Shown here piece by piece: positions 1 to 12,000 of a stretch of DNA of 64,000 bases (positions are counted from its first letter, which is position 1; each line of letters begins with the position of its first letter). The notes below the pieces were generated by a model, which was not told the DNA's origin, made no database searches, and saw only the letters and a list, made by a program, of their open reading frames with translations. Both the position numbers and the translations under genes were made by a program. This DNA is from Trichobilharzia szidati (taxonomy: Eukaryota; Platyhelminthes; Trematoda; Strigeidida; Schistosomatidae): positions 16,688,804 to 16,752,803 of the forward strand of contig OX235277.1 of the NCBI GenBank assembly GCA_944472155.2, written 5' to 3'.

Positions 1-20
1 AGCTACGGCCTGGAAACCTA
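1..20 (-). repeat. End of a short interspersed element cut by the window edge
   Basis: CTACGGCCTGGAAACCT is the terminus seen at 3283 and 11430; block A2 lacks it at 25235. Confidence 0.4.
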
Positions 21-117
21 TAATGTAGATTAATGTGCAGTAATAATAAGAAACCTCTTCTCTCTCACATTGAAGAAAACTTTCATCTCTGTTAAATTTG
101 AACTTTTATTTCTATAG

Positions 118-204
118 AAAAGCTGTGAATTGCATGAAACTAAAGCACAAGTCACCACTGTTGGCCACATCAGCGAGCATCTACCAACACTTCCACCCGT
201 GTAG
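118..204 (+). CDS. Candidate alternative terminal exon in block A1
   Basis: Acceptor TTTATTTCTATAG, then 28 codons open in phase 0 to TAG. Counterparts at 25338-25430 and 43975-43898 keep the acceptor and the L-H-E-T-K-A core. The phase matches what a copy-1-type gene reaches after its second 7-nt exon when the 5-nt exon is skipped. Here the host gene would start upstream of the window. Its use is inferred. Confidence 0.4.
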   Translation, partial: KSCELHETKAQVTTVGHISEHLPTLPPV

Positions 205-894
205 AGCTAAGTATTTTGGCCGAACTCAGCGTTTGCTACTCAACAATAAATCGATGTTACTTTTCTTCTGCCTTGATATATTAATTTAGAGGATAGGTTC
301 CACACAAATATTTTAATAATATTTTCACGGCGTTCGTTCGTCTTCATACAACTGACATGTATTGTAATAATTCATGTTATTTTTACTTCTATATTACTGT
401 GTATGATAAGAACGTGTGTTATAAGAATGTTCAGAACGTGTAACGCAAATACCATTCACGTGTAAGATTAACCACGTCTTCTGAAGTTTTCTCTGAAATT
501 CAGAAAAAGAAACGAGTATTTTGAAAAAACAAAATGTTTAACAAAGTCACTGTTTGCATCAGATTTGATTTCAATACTGATTGATACTCAATTCTAAGGC
601 AAAAGACCTTGTCTTAACAAACACTTCACAATTTCTCACCAAATATTATCTGAAGCTAAGCTAATTCATCAACTATGCAGCATAATTATATTTGATGGAT
701 GGAGTAGTTTGTCAGACAGTAAATGATGATGACAGTGTCTAGAATCGTTTGAGCCATGAAAAATTATTGCGATGCGTAAAATTAACAATGAAATTAGGGA
801 GTGGTTGCGCTTGTGAAAGGCTGGTGAATGGCACTGAATTTATCGATTGATAGGGAAATATCAGCCCTTTATATTTAGGAAACAGAATATTCAC

Positions 895-1133
895 TGACAT
901 TCTTTTTCCCTCACGTTCCCCAGTGGAACATTGGGCTTCAAGCTAGTGGCTTGAAGTTTCTGTAGCAGTGTTTATTTTACAGGATGGGGTTGCTAGCCTC
1001 ATGCCCAACCTTTCCTCTACACCAGCATTATTCCTGGCTTAGCGAGGTAAAGACATGCAACTGTCGAGGATTGAAATCAACACCATATGTATGGTAGGCG
1101 AGCGTCCTAACCGCTATTCCACCGACGCACTTT
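895..1133 (-). mobile_element. tRNA-derived SINE, older copy (block A1)
   Basis: Minus strand head GTGCGTCGGTGGAATAGCGG resembles the SINE at 40560, with a different body. Shared with A2 at about 32520-32753 and missing from A3 (between 43150 and 43230). Confidence 0.6.
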
Positions 1134-3282
1134 GAGTACGGTCTGGAAGTTGAAAATGTTTCTTTATTTTGAAACGTCACAGGAACATCAATTTCCAAGA
1201 GATTATCAGAATTCTTCGGACGGATATCGGTTATGAATAAGTATTTAGAGATGTGGATTTTAAGTGTGTTTGACGTTCATTTCAGGATAAATTACTTTGT
1301 GTACGACGAACAGCATTGGTTTTCATTGTGATAGTCAAATTCCCTTTGTTACAGGCATCGTACCTGAAGAAACAGATTTTAGAATAAAGAAGATACAAGT
1401 GTGCAACTGAAGGTTATCGATACTGTGAAAAGCAGGCGCATTGAAATATTTACGGATATTTTTACCCATAATTGAACATGTTGGAAACCGTGTACAGAGT
1501 TTACAGATCTGCGGTGAGCGGTATCAAATAATGCAAATTCAGATTAGGATATTTTCTGTACCTGTTTCCTCTTTTAGATGGTGAATAGTTTACGTGAGAA
1601 TAAATTATCAGGATGTATTATTGAAAACATCGTCATTTATTAGGCGTGAACGCTCAAAATAACGCGTTTAGAATTAACTCATTTCACAGAATAAATAGAA
1701 ATAGCATTGTTGATGAAATGATTATTCATTAGTCATGAAATCTGCTGATATATTTGCATTTCTAAATGTTTCTGTTAAAAGACGTCGCCATTATTAACAC
1801 TACTGATAATGTTTTTCAGTGGGTAGTATGAATGAATGTTCATTTCTCCTGGCGATTTCCCATTTATAAGAAAATCAAGACAAATGATGCAGCGACGCGA
1901 TAATTCTCATCTTATTTATTATCAAGACATATAACCCACTAAAAATGTATATATATATACCATTTCGTTTTATTATTTTCGGTGAAGGAATTATATGCTT
2001 AATATGAATGCATAAAATCATAATAGAAGTATATTATTAGAAGTATACAATTTGTATTCTCTTCCGGTATTACGTCAATTGTTACTATTACTTTCCTCAC
2101 ACTGAACTGTTCACAGTGATATTTCAGTGTTTCCATTTGTTATTCTAAATCAATTTATTTTTGCAAAGTTAAATTCTATGTTTTCACAAAAAGTTACGTT
2201 TCTTTTTCAATTGATTCGCATTCAAATCCTATAAATGCACATTCCTCTTAACATATACACGTTCAATGGATTAAACAATATATGACATTAAATGGTTTAC
2301 AAATTAACGTTGAAATATGTTTATAATCTCAAAGAATTTATGTGATTTTCATACGTGCATGATTGCATTCACATCTATGATTAATTTCACTCAACGTTTA
2401 TAATTCCTCAATGTGACAATCTGTATGTATGCTACTGTACACATTGATAAATAATCCGACGAAATGAAACCAATAGATGAATCAATCGTTTTCATTTTCT
2501 GAATACTAAAATTCCAGGTTTACATGAGTATAGAATATACAAAATTATATAAATACACTCTAATATTCCTAATTAATAATAACCGACATTGTGTGGTTTG
2601 ATAGATATATACATTTAGAAAAGCATATGCATATGCATATGTAAAGAAATAATCACATCAATTTTCTAATTGTTATCAGTATCGAATTGGTGCCACTCAG
2701 ACGAAGAATATTCTGCCTGTAACTAACATGACCAAAGTAGTCTGTTGACAAAGAAACAAAACACTGGCGTCTTGTTGTACTTGAGAATATTTCGACATTA
2801 TTTATACTATCTATCTGTGTAGAGAAATTGGAAGGATATCGCATTCACGGATCAGTATTACACGTCACCACATTAGAAATGATAGATACCGTCTATTAAA
2901 CAAAATGTGTGTTGCTGTGTGCATTAGTGTATGAACATCTCATTGTCAACAGTAAATATATGTAGCACATTGGAAATATTCGATTGAAAATATTCAAATG
3001 AATATTGCAGATGCATCATGATTTAATCAGAAATGTCAAGTGAAGCGTTGCATATATTTGAAAGGGCATATGACTATATGCAATCTGAGTTGATCAAGAA
3101 CAGCATTTGGATATAACCGTTTTATTTCTCACCAAATTTACCCATGACTTCAAACAAATGCAAAACACTAGTAAAAATTTGCTTGCTATTGCTTCACAGA
3201 ATAATTTATGAAATCTACCAATCTAAAAGACGTGTAGAAATAATAGAATTTGTACTCTTTCCTCATTACCTCTGAAGAGAGT

Positions 3283-3472
3283 AAAGGTTTGAAAGGTTTC
3301 CAGGCCGTAGGTGTTACGAACTTCCTGGAATAATTTGAGCGCCGACTCAGATTGAATTATTAATGAAAATCCGAATAAATCTGCTGTAGAAACTGTGGCT
3401 TACACAGCGAAAAGTTCAGAAAAATCATTGTTTTGGTTTTCTTAACACACTGAGATCAATTAAAACAATTTA
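3283..3472 (+). mobile_element. Short interspersed insertion, family with CCAGGCCGTAG terminus
   Basis: About 190 bp flanked by GAGTAAAGGTTTG on both sides; block A2 (34955) has this once, so the site was empty. Homologous to the reverse complement of 11270-11430, and its terminus also appears at 1-20. Non-coding; class unknown. Confidence 0.6.
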
Positions 3473-5575
3473 TACAGAGTAAAGGTTTGTTCGACCACTC
3501 CATCTGCGCAAAAATATTCTCATCCATATTCCTAATGTGCCTCTATCCAACTTTGTGTTTTTGCATTCATTTTGTGTATCCTTCTCGTATTATGTAGATT
3601 GACATTCACAATTTCACTCTAAACAATATCCCGCATTATTTCACTTGTCACCTTTGTTTAATTCAGTACAACTTCTAGCAGCCTTGTTTCATCAGAATTG
3701 TCGGACTGTTTGTTGCATGAGGCACTAATAACCTGTAAATCTTATTATTTATAAATACCTGCATTTCCGATACATCTACTTATTGGAAAACTTCACAAAT
3801 TGCACGACCAATTATTTATTGTCAAAATTCACATAATTATTATTATGAAAAATTTACTTTCATACCATGCTGTACTACTGATTATCAACAGCAAGTAGTA
3901 TCATTTTACACTTTGAGTGAAATTTCATGCTAATCTAGCCATTATGATTGTTGACATTTTGCTTGATCTGCAGTAATTACTCTTTTATACTTCAGCGCTG
4001 TCTGCACATTATTATCTATTTCTGTTCCACCCTTTGTTGACCATTCTCTATTCTGATACTGTAAGTATATGTCAATGAACCCTTTCTTCATCTTACATTG
4101 AAAACAACACAGAATAACAATAATTCAAAATAGGTTTCATGTAAATAATAATATCAATCAACGAAAAGCCATTGCAAATTTTGATGAAGTGATGCTAACT
4201 GACGATCAATATAACCAAGTAATGAATCGGAGAAGTTTAATCTATGAAAAGTGTCTCTTTCTCAGTGAAAAATAAGAACATTCATCAGAACAGCGCGGAA
4301 TTCAAAAGTTGAGTAGTGTGTCTTTTCCGTCAGTAGTGTTACCAACATTGACAATACTGCAATCTTCTTCATGCATTTATTCGCCCTGATGAATTTGAAT
4401 AAAGCGAGAACAACGATGGTGTGCAGAATAATATGGTAACATCATTCATTTCATTGTCTTCTCAACAGCTGCTTACATCTCAAATAAGTTATCAAGCTTG
4501 TGTACGGAATCCTCACAACACAGCTGCAAATTTACATGATATCAGTTTAGAGGAGGTAAAGGATTTAGTGAAAGAGGCTCAGAAAATTACGATTATATAG
4601 TTTTCCACACGCATTTAAGCTGAAATGAAGTAAATACGTGCCTTCAATAATAAAGGAGACACGTTATAAAGACGACAGATGCGTTAATTCTGAGTGACTC
4701 TATTCATAGAAACAAGAGACAAGCAAAATACACTATATAACATAGGATTGAGGTTGAAGCCAAAGCTAGTGTGAAGAATAATATTTTAACTTCATGGATT
4801 TCATTGGCTTACATTTTTAAATAGATACACGATGTATTCTTACTCTCTGCCCTTCAACCATCTTAAAAAAATGTAGATCGACACACGAAATTAAACCATA
4901 ACGAGTAATCTTAGTTGTTACTTGGTAATAAATTAGGTGAATATGTAGTTATTGTGAATATTCATGAAGACTGAAAATTTCTGTACTACTGAAGAGGACA
5001 AGTGCACATAATTCCTGACTTGCCATGCTTTAGCTGCTTCATTCAGGATACGACCGTCATGTGTAAAAGGCATTGTGTGAGGTTTCCTGTGATTGAAACA
5101 TCACGAGATATATAGAATACTAATAGCCAATGTGAATCTATTGAAGTTACTGAAAGTTATTCACTTGCGTTTCACTTCATATGTTCTGATGTGGTGAGCA
5201 TTATAAGTAAATGCGAAGAAAGCTTGTTAATTGTTTACTTCACAGGCTTGAAGGCGTAAAGAAAAATGATTTAACCTAATAAAATGTATATGTATGAGTG
5301 TGTATTTATTTTCGAATGTATATATATGTATGAATATACTTTGTCACAAAATGTCACCGTGAAAATTTGTGCGTCATTCAAAGAGATCTTGGTTACTAAT
5401 GCTACACGTGAGTGTGAAATCTATGTTCGGAAATGAATTGTTGATAGTCAGAAAATGATCCAGTATGTAAGAATCACTTCCCCGATGGAGCAAGATGATT
5501 GTGAAAATTTCCATTTTTCAACGTAAAGTTGGGGAGTAAATACGACGGGACACTCGATCATCTGTATATACTGAG

Positions 5576-6290
5576 GTGTCATGGATTTGTCCATACTTAA
5601 ATTACAGCTGCTTCTGCACAGTGAGATACAAACGAACGCTGAGGAATACGCTTTTCTCTAGAGCGAAGAGAATATGTTCACCAAACAAAGTAGACAGTGA
5701 ACTAATGCTTCTAGAAAAATGCTTGAAAGAAAATGGTTACCCACAAAGTTTCATTGACAAAAATGGCAAGAATGAACTCAATAATCTTCATGCAACTACA
5801 GTCAGTAAGAAGACTTTTTTCAGCAAACTCCACTACAAGAGCAGCGGCATAATGAGAAGGTTGAATAAAAGAATAAGCGCAGGCCTGTCTAGGACGTATC
5901 CTGCAGCATTATTAGCCTCTCTTCCTAGAACATCCTTCTCACTGGTGCAGTCAGAGATTGATAAGTATCCCTCACATGTAACCTCCAACTCTGTATACCA
6001 ATTCACATATATCTTATTATTCGTATCTGCTGGAGCAGTTACATTGGAAGTACAGAGAAGAGTGCCTACGTCATATTCTGTGAACATGTACCGAGAAGCC
6101 TGAGGTTAATGTAACCGAATGGTTTAGGCTCTCCAATCGCCAAACATCTGTTTCACACAGGTAACCGAGTAAATATGCTGGAAGCACTCGAAATTATTCA
6201 TGTACAAATAACCTCAAGTCTTCTCAGTTTTGGTGGAGCTGCAGCCAAACGATTGAAGCCTGACTTATGTGTTCAGAAATGATCCGTTGT
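5576..6290 (+). pseudogene. Degenerate PLE linker/GIY-YIG fragment
   Basis: The open part (to 6103) contains N-G-Y-P-Q-S-F-I-D-K, a PLE RT/EN linker signature, and S-R-T-Y-P-A-A-L-L-A-S-L. Further on, Y-I-G-S-T and E-H-V-P-R-S of a GIY-YIG domain appear in another frame (near 6030), and H-T-G-x-R-V-N-M-L-E follows near 6160. At least one frameshift; not functional. Confidence 0.6.
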
Positions 6291-6662
6291 TGGACTTCAA
6301 TTACTCCTGTGACTCTTTTCTTAGTAACTCTTTGCTCTCTAATTTTGTTATACTATATTTTCAATTACACGGTTATTTTTCCGCTCGACTCTCTGAAGGG
6401 ATAAGTTTTCTTGAACTTCTAAATTTTGCTATCTCAATTACATCATCAATTTCTCATCTGACCTCATCTGCACCAAAGTTTTGATCTTCTTTTATCTAAA
6501 TACGTAACTATTACAACACAACTGTTTTTATTAATTTTTCTTCACAATTTAGACAACTTGTAAATTGGGACGTCCTATTGCACTATGACGCTCTGACAAT
6601 ATGCTTGCTAATGAAGAAATTTTTGTAAACAATGTACACTTCTTTATTATATTGAAGAATCC

Positions 6663-7175
6663 ATGTTGTACGCAGCTGGTGAGAACAGACGAAATGAAAT
6701 GGTTCGCGATTATTCTGTGCCAATGTTTCCTCTTTTTCTGTTCAAATTTATAAAAGGGGATCATTGTATTGTAGCAACTGTGAAAAACAATACACTGTTC
6801 AAAGTGAACTTCCCCCTTCGTCTTCGTATCCGTGGACGTAAACTAGCCATCAAAATACATGATATCCACTCACTCAAATCAATATATACAGACAGACACG
6901 GACATCAATTCGACTGGGACAACGTTCAAATATCAGACAGAGGAAACACCAGGAATGCAAGAGGATATTTAGAAGCCCAACTGGTATTCCGGTGAATCGT
7001 CAATGATCAAACACATCAACGCTGAAGATGTTGCCTAGCAGGGTGATGAAGGCTTTGCAAACAAACTATCCATTTCAGAGATCACAACTACGTCAATCAA
7101 ACGTTTCTCTGTGTGTTGTAGACAATTTGATGACAATTGATGAACTACCACCAGACGATTATTGAGTTTCTTATT
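6663..7175 (+). pseudogene. Degenerate PLE endonuclease C-terminal fragment
   Basis: The open part (6663-6995) ends with H-G-H-Q-F-D-W-D-N-V and T-R-N-A-R-G-Y-L-E-A, the conserved end of PLE GIY-YIG proteins. Related sequence continues with stops to about 7175. Confidence 0.55.
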
Positions 7176-7639
7176 TACATGCCATATGTTAACGTATCGC
7201 GAGGTATTTTAACTTGATGAATGACTTCTTCCGTTCTCTTTTCTATCATTATTAGTGTGTTATGTTGGTCTTTTCATACTTCTAGTTGTGAATATTGAAC
7301 AAAGATTGGATTCTGAGAATAACTGACAAATTGTTGCAAAGGGAAACTGGTTATCTAAAAATCGAACATAGACATTTAACTGGCTGTCTCAAAATTATAC
7401 CACTGTCAAGCATCGACTTACAGTGTACCTCATCTGATAACACATCTTGTACAGAGGTTTATCACCACAGTAATTATCGGAGGTTAATCGGGTTTTTAGT
7501 CAGTGTGATCCTAATAAACTACAATTAAATTTACTGATTTCTGTCTACAGAGTTACAGAGGAAATGAGTTTCAAATTATCTTGGTCAGTGTTGTAATCAA
7601 ATTGAATATTCAATATGTGAAGACTTGAGGTACTTTTTC

Positions 7640-8400
7640 TGTTAATTATTTTGAATGGTTGTCCTGTGTGAATCAGGTGTTTCGCGATTGGAGACCTTCA
7701 ACAATTTGGTCCTTTTAAACGAAGGCTTCTTGGTACATGTAAGAAGAGTCTGACGTAGGACCTCTTCCCTGTTCTTCCAATTTAACGTCTCCAGGAGATA
7801 ATAATAATAATATACATGTGAATGGATATACACAAATAAAGGAAGTAACATGTATTTTCTCACAATTTTACGTTCAAATAATAGAATTTTTTCCATCATC
7901 ATCTTGTTCCATCGTGAAAGTGATGCTTTTGTGTACATTGTTGAAAATGTCTAATAGAGACACATCGTGATTCAAACCATTGCATGCAATGAAAATATCA
8001 TCAACGTATCTTTAGTTGTCTGTTGTCTCGCCAATTGCACACTTGAGCTTCGTCTGTTTCAGACTGGCCATAAAAATATCAGCCTATATTGGACCCAGTG
8101 GACTCCTCGTTGCCACTCCATCAACCTGACGATACATTTTTTCTATCAAACTGGAATTGTATTTCATTAGTACATAATAAGAGAAGCTGATCTGAATGCA
8201 GGTTTGGTAGAGGGAGATTATCAGAGTGTTGACGGGTGATGTCTTAAGTCTCATGCAAATAGATCTGCGTGAATAGAGAACTCACATCGAAGGAAACCAA
8301 GATTTTGTCATGAACATTGATTACTTTTAATATGACGTTGTCTGACAAGTTCTAACCTATCGGCTAGCCAGCGAGCATCTAGGTGAAACGATGAATTCAC
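7640..8400 (-). pseudogene. Degenerate PLE reverse transcriptase fragment
   Basis: On the minus strand near 8010-7995 it reads R-Y-V-D-D-I-F-I-A, the RT catalytic box, followed by a typical downstream stretch with I-T-F-T-M-E and then a stop. Opposite orientation to the two fragments before it, so this 3.6-kb zone is a pile-up of broken PLE copies. Confidence 0.6.
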
Positions 8401-8901
8401 CATTGAGAGTATAGGTCTTCTTTGGCGATTCTTTTTATTTTCTTATTCTTTCATTTGTTTTCCGCACTCATGATATGAAGAATGATTGAGCTTACAAGGA
8501 ACAGCAATAATCTATCGATGGTATACAACATTTTGATGTTCTGAGGTTTACAAACGTCACATGCTTTTGTACGCCCTATTCGCATAGAACGTTCTATTTT
8601 GTGTAAGACGTCATTTTGAACTCACACGATACAAAATAATATTGAAATGAAAACAATACCATAATATCTTTCTCTCTAAGTTGTTTATAGTTTCGTGTTG
8701 CAGTGAATCTTGTTTTCTTGTCACTGCGACAGAGATTGCTGTCAGACTGATAGTAAAAATAGTAACTAAACGTGAACAAGAATAAAGTCAAATATGTAGC
8801 AGATGACATTTCTGAACAACATTCTGAAAATTTGCTTTGTTTTATGTTTAAAGATTTCTTTGTTTTGATTATATCTGCTTTCTGTTGAAAAATGAAATTT
8901 T

Positions 8902-8936
8902 ATTGGTTGCTTAATTTGAAAACAAAACTATTTAAG
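8902..8936 (+). promoter_or_regulatory. Copy 1 core promoter (inverted CCAAT box and TATA-like box)
   Basis: ATTGG at 8902-8906 and TATTTAAG at 8929-8936, about 37 nt before the exon-1 ATG. The same pair and spacing occurs before all four copies, so it is the best candidate for the shared promoter. The predicted 5' UTR is very short. Confidence 0.6.
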
Positions 8937-8972
8937 GGAGGATTTCGATCATTTATATCTGTGAGACGAAAT

Positions 8973-9036
8973 ATGCTTTCCACTAATTTGTTGGCTATTA
9001 GTCTTTCTTTTTTCACTGCTCATATTCTTGTTCACG
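8973..9036 (+). CDS. Copy 1 exon 1: signal-peptide exon
   Basis: Starts at ATG 8973 and runs 21 codons plus one base to a GTGAGT donor at 9037. It encodes a short N-terminus (M-L-S-T) and a hydrophobic stretch ending near V-H-G, typical of a cleavable secretion signal. The ATG is chosen because it lies about 37 nt after a TATA-like box and is the conserved first Met in all four copies. It ends in phase 1, which sets the frame for the following exons. Confidence 0.85.
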
Positions 9037-12000
9037 GTGAGTATAACAATATTCTAAGTGTTTATATTACTTCATTACTTTTCGCAAACTTTTGCTTGTG
9101 AAGACGTTTTAGCATTGATTAAATTGATTAAAATCATAGTTGAAATCAAGAATTAGAGACAATCCCTAATTTATTGGAATACATGTATGAATTGTGAATA
9201 GAAATGAGTAAAATATGCAAGGGTCAAAAAATGTATTTTCAAAAACAATCAGTTCAAGTGTGTTCTGTGATCTCGTTCAATCATTTGTGTACGCCTCATT
9301 GTAGGAAGTGGTTTGGATCGTGAGTTGAACACTGTTTTGAATTATAATAATTATTCATTTGTTGCTACAAATTACTCCTTGTTATCAGGTTGAGACTGAA
9401 TTAGATCTTGCTCAACTCAAAAAAACTGAAACGAAGAAATTATTGATTCTAACAAATGAAAGTGAATACATATGTAACAGACACGTTGAAGGAAATAAAC
9501 ATATTCAGATGACTTCAGACCATATCTACTTAACAATGATAGTCAAATTTATGCGCGTGTGCTTATATTATAACAACAGAAGGCAAGATACTGAAGCACA
9601 GGAGCATTTTCCATTGATCGAACCTCAGTATATAAAAATGTATATAGTCCATATACTTCAACTAATACCTGAACACATGATTTGAGTTTAAATCAAATGA
9701 TATGAAAAAAACGGTTAAATATTCATAATATTAGTTTGTTAGTGCAGTATATAACCGTTGGAACAACAAATAGAGCGTTCAAATAGAAATATTGTATTAT
9801 TTTGATAATACGCATGGAACTGTTCTAATATGTGAGAATAATATTTCGTTCTCACATATTGGCTATATCACACTACCACAATATCACATTAAAAATGTAT
9901 GTTATGCATACAACGGAAACGAATACGTGCTTGAATTACAGGTGTCCTTTGACAACTTCGTTCTCCTATGATGTGTCGTTCATGTAAACAACCAGATTAA
10001 ATGTGACTCTATTGGTTTTACAGTGCGCATTCAAATCAGAGACATTCAATCAGGGTATATACTTTTAGGCAAGCTTTGAAAATATAATCAGCGAACTATA
10101 TAAAACACTATTACACCACTTTTCAGACTATTTATCATATAAATCTTCTTCAGCTGGAACTATGTTGAGAATAAGTGAGTGATGTTTATCCAATTTTTCA
10201 TATGGGGCTTTCAGAAAGTTATGCCAGCAATAATCATCATCGACATCCAAAGTTAGTAATATCATGTTTGCGATTCAGAGAAGGGATTTATCAGTCATCG
10301 AAACTTGTCGTCACTGAAAATGAGACATCTTTTATTCTCTTTAGTTTGCATTATTGCCAGCCGAATCCGATTGTGATAACACACATCTGTGGGAGACACT
10401 GCGTCATAACAAATTCAGATGACGGAGCGACTTTTGAAATGACCACTGTTGATAGCATATTTCATCTGAATTATGTGTGAAGCGATTACAAGTTCCTTTG
10501 TGTTCTGAAAACACTGACACATTATGAGAAGTAAGTGAGTAAATCACATCACTTGGACAACAAAAATTGAAAGGTTCTCTCACTCGAAAATTATTTTTAC
10601 ATAGAAGCGGAAAACTTTTACAAATGTAAGTCCACACATCATCTGTAACATGTTTTTAATTTGGGTTTTTCACATTGAATTCCGTGAACTTGACAGCATC
10701 AGTATTCTTTCTGACACTGATTTCATTTCGTTTCTCGCATATCCTAAAATAAATTTTCGTGGCTAAAATCGCTAAATCTTCTGCTATGTACTCAAAAACC
10801 TCACATAATTTCCCTTATTTCAATCGAATATGGCATGTATTGCATCATGAGTTCAGTGTGTTTGTATAAAACAGGCAATTGCGTGAAGTCGAATTAAGCA
10901 TGAAGAAACTGGTAGAAGATTATCAGTGTTTGTGAAATTCTAGTTTGCAATATCTGTAAATAAAAACATTGAATTAAAATTTTGATTTGATAGAGATGAG
11001 GGATTGAACGGTTTATTTCATTGCGATACTGAGGGACCCCGTGTTAAAAATTCTGTAGGCATGCATGGGCTTAAGTTTCCTAGAATAACTTGGAACAGTT
11101 AAATCATTTGATGATGAGATTCTTTTAATATATCATTGATTTCGGTACATATATCCTGATAGGAATGTTACCAGCTTATAATACTTCTTTATAATTAATG
11201 GCTCACAAGAACTAAATAAGAATCTAGCTTGAATTCATGATGTCATCTGTTAAGAAATCTTATGACATAATTCGTTATACATTATTCAAATTAATCCCAG
11301 CGTCTTAAGAAAATCAAATCAAGATTTTTTTAGGACGCTGGAATCAATTAATGATTATTTATAATGAATCAATATGACCCGACACTCAAATTATTCCAGG
11401 ACGTTTGTAGCACCTACGGCCTAGAAACATCTAATGACATGTTGTCATTGTGTTATCACTCTAGAGTCACTCTGAGGGCATATTATTTACTGTTCGAACA
11501 AGTTGGCACAATTTGTAAGATTCAAATGTTGAATCATGGGTAACTGGTAGCTTGATATAAAATTGCTGCGTAATGAAGACGGATAAGGTGTCTTATATAA
11601 ATTATTGCATAGCAGTAAGACCATGTGAAAATTTTGTTCTTTTCAGGTAAAATTGAACGTGAGTTTATATGTCTGTCTTCTCCTTGTCAATGGTATGCTG
11701 CACAATACAGTTCATCACAATAAAAAAGATGGTCTGTTGTAGTGATAAGACACAGCACTCATATCGGATATAGGTAAATTACTACTACAAATCACATCAA
11801 GAGATGGAAAATAATGGAATTATATAAACGAAGTGAGAAAGTTGTGTGAGCACCCTGATATGATTATGAATAGTAAATAGTGCTCGAAACGTCATCAATA
11901 AATATTGCTGTTGAACACTGTGTGACCTAATCGAAATAAATTTTGCCCTCAATAGAATTATACTCCGACACAGTACACAAGTTTTACTCTTAAATCCATG

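Larger units (their letters stand above)
25..4840. repeat. Block A1, first copy of a duplicated non-coding block
   Basis: Direct counterpart of A2 (25245-25893 plus 32323-35400) and inverted counterpart of A3 (about 44060-40070). Apart from the candidate exons at 118 and 2680 and the inserted repeats, I see no gene. Similarity to A2 looks around nine tenths; to A3 clearly lower. Confidence 0.75.
4841..8480. other. Interruption between block A1 and gene copy 1
   Basis: Absent between A3 and copy 3, where the blocks abut near 40060. Mostly PLE debris (5576-8400); the first 700 bp show nothing I can name. Confidence 0.5.

Noticed and set aside
10498..10539. 42-nt segment with acceptor and GTGAGT-like donor in both arms
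   Set aside because: Stops in phase 1 in both copies and ends in TAA in phase 0 in copy 1; acceptor lacks a pyrimidine tract.
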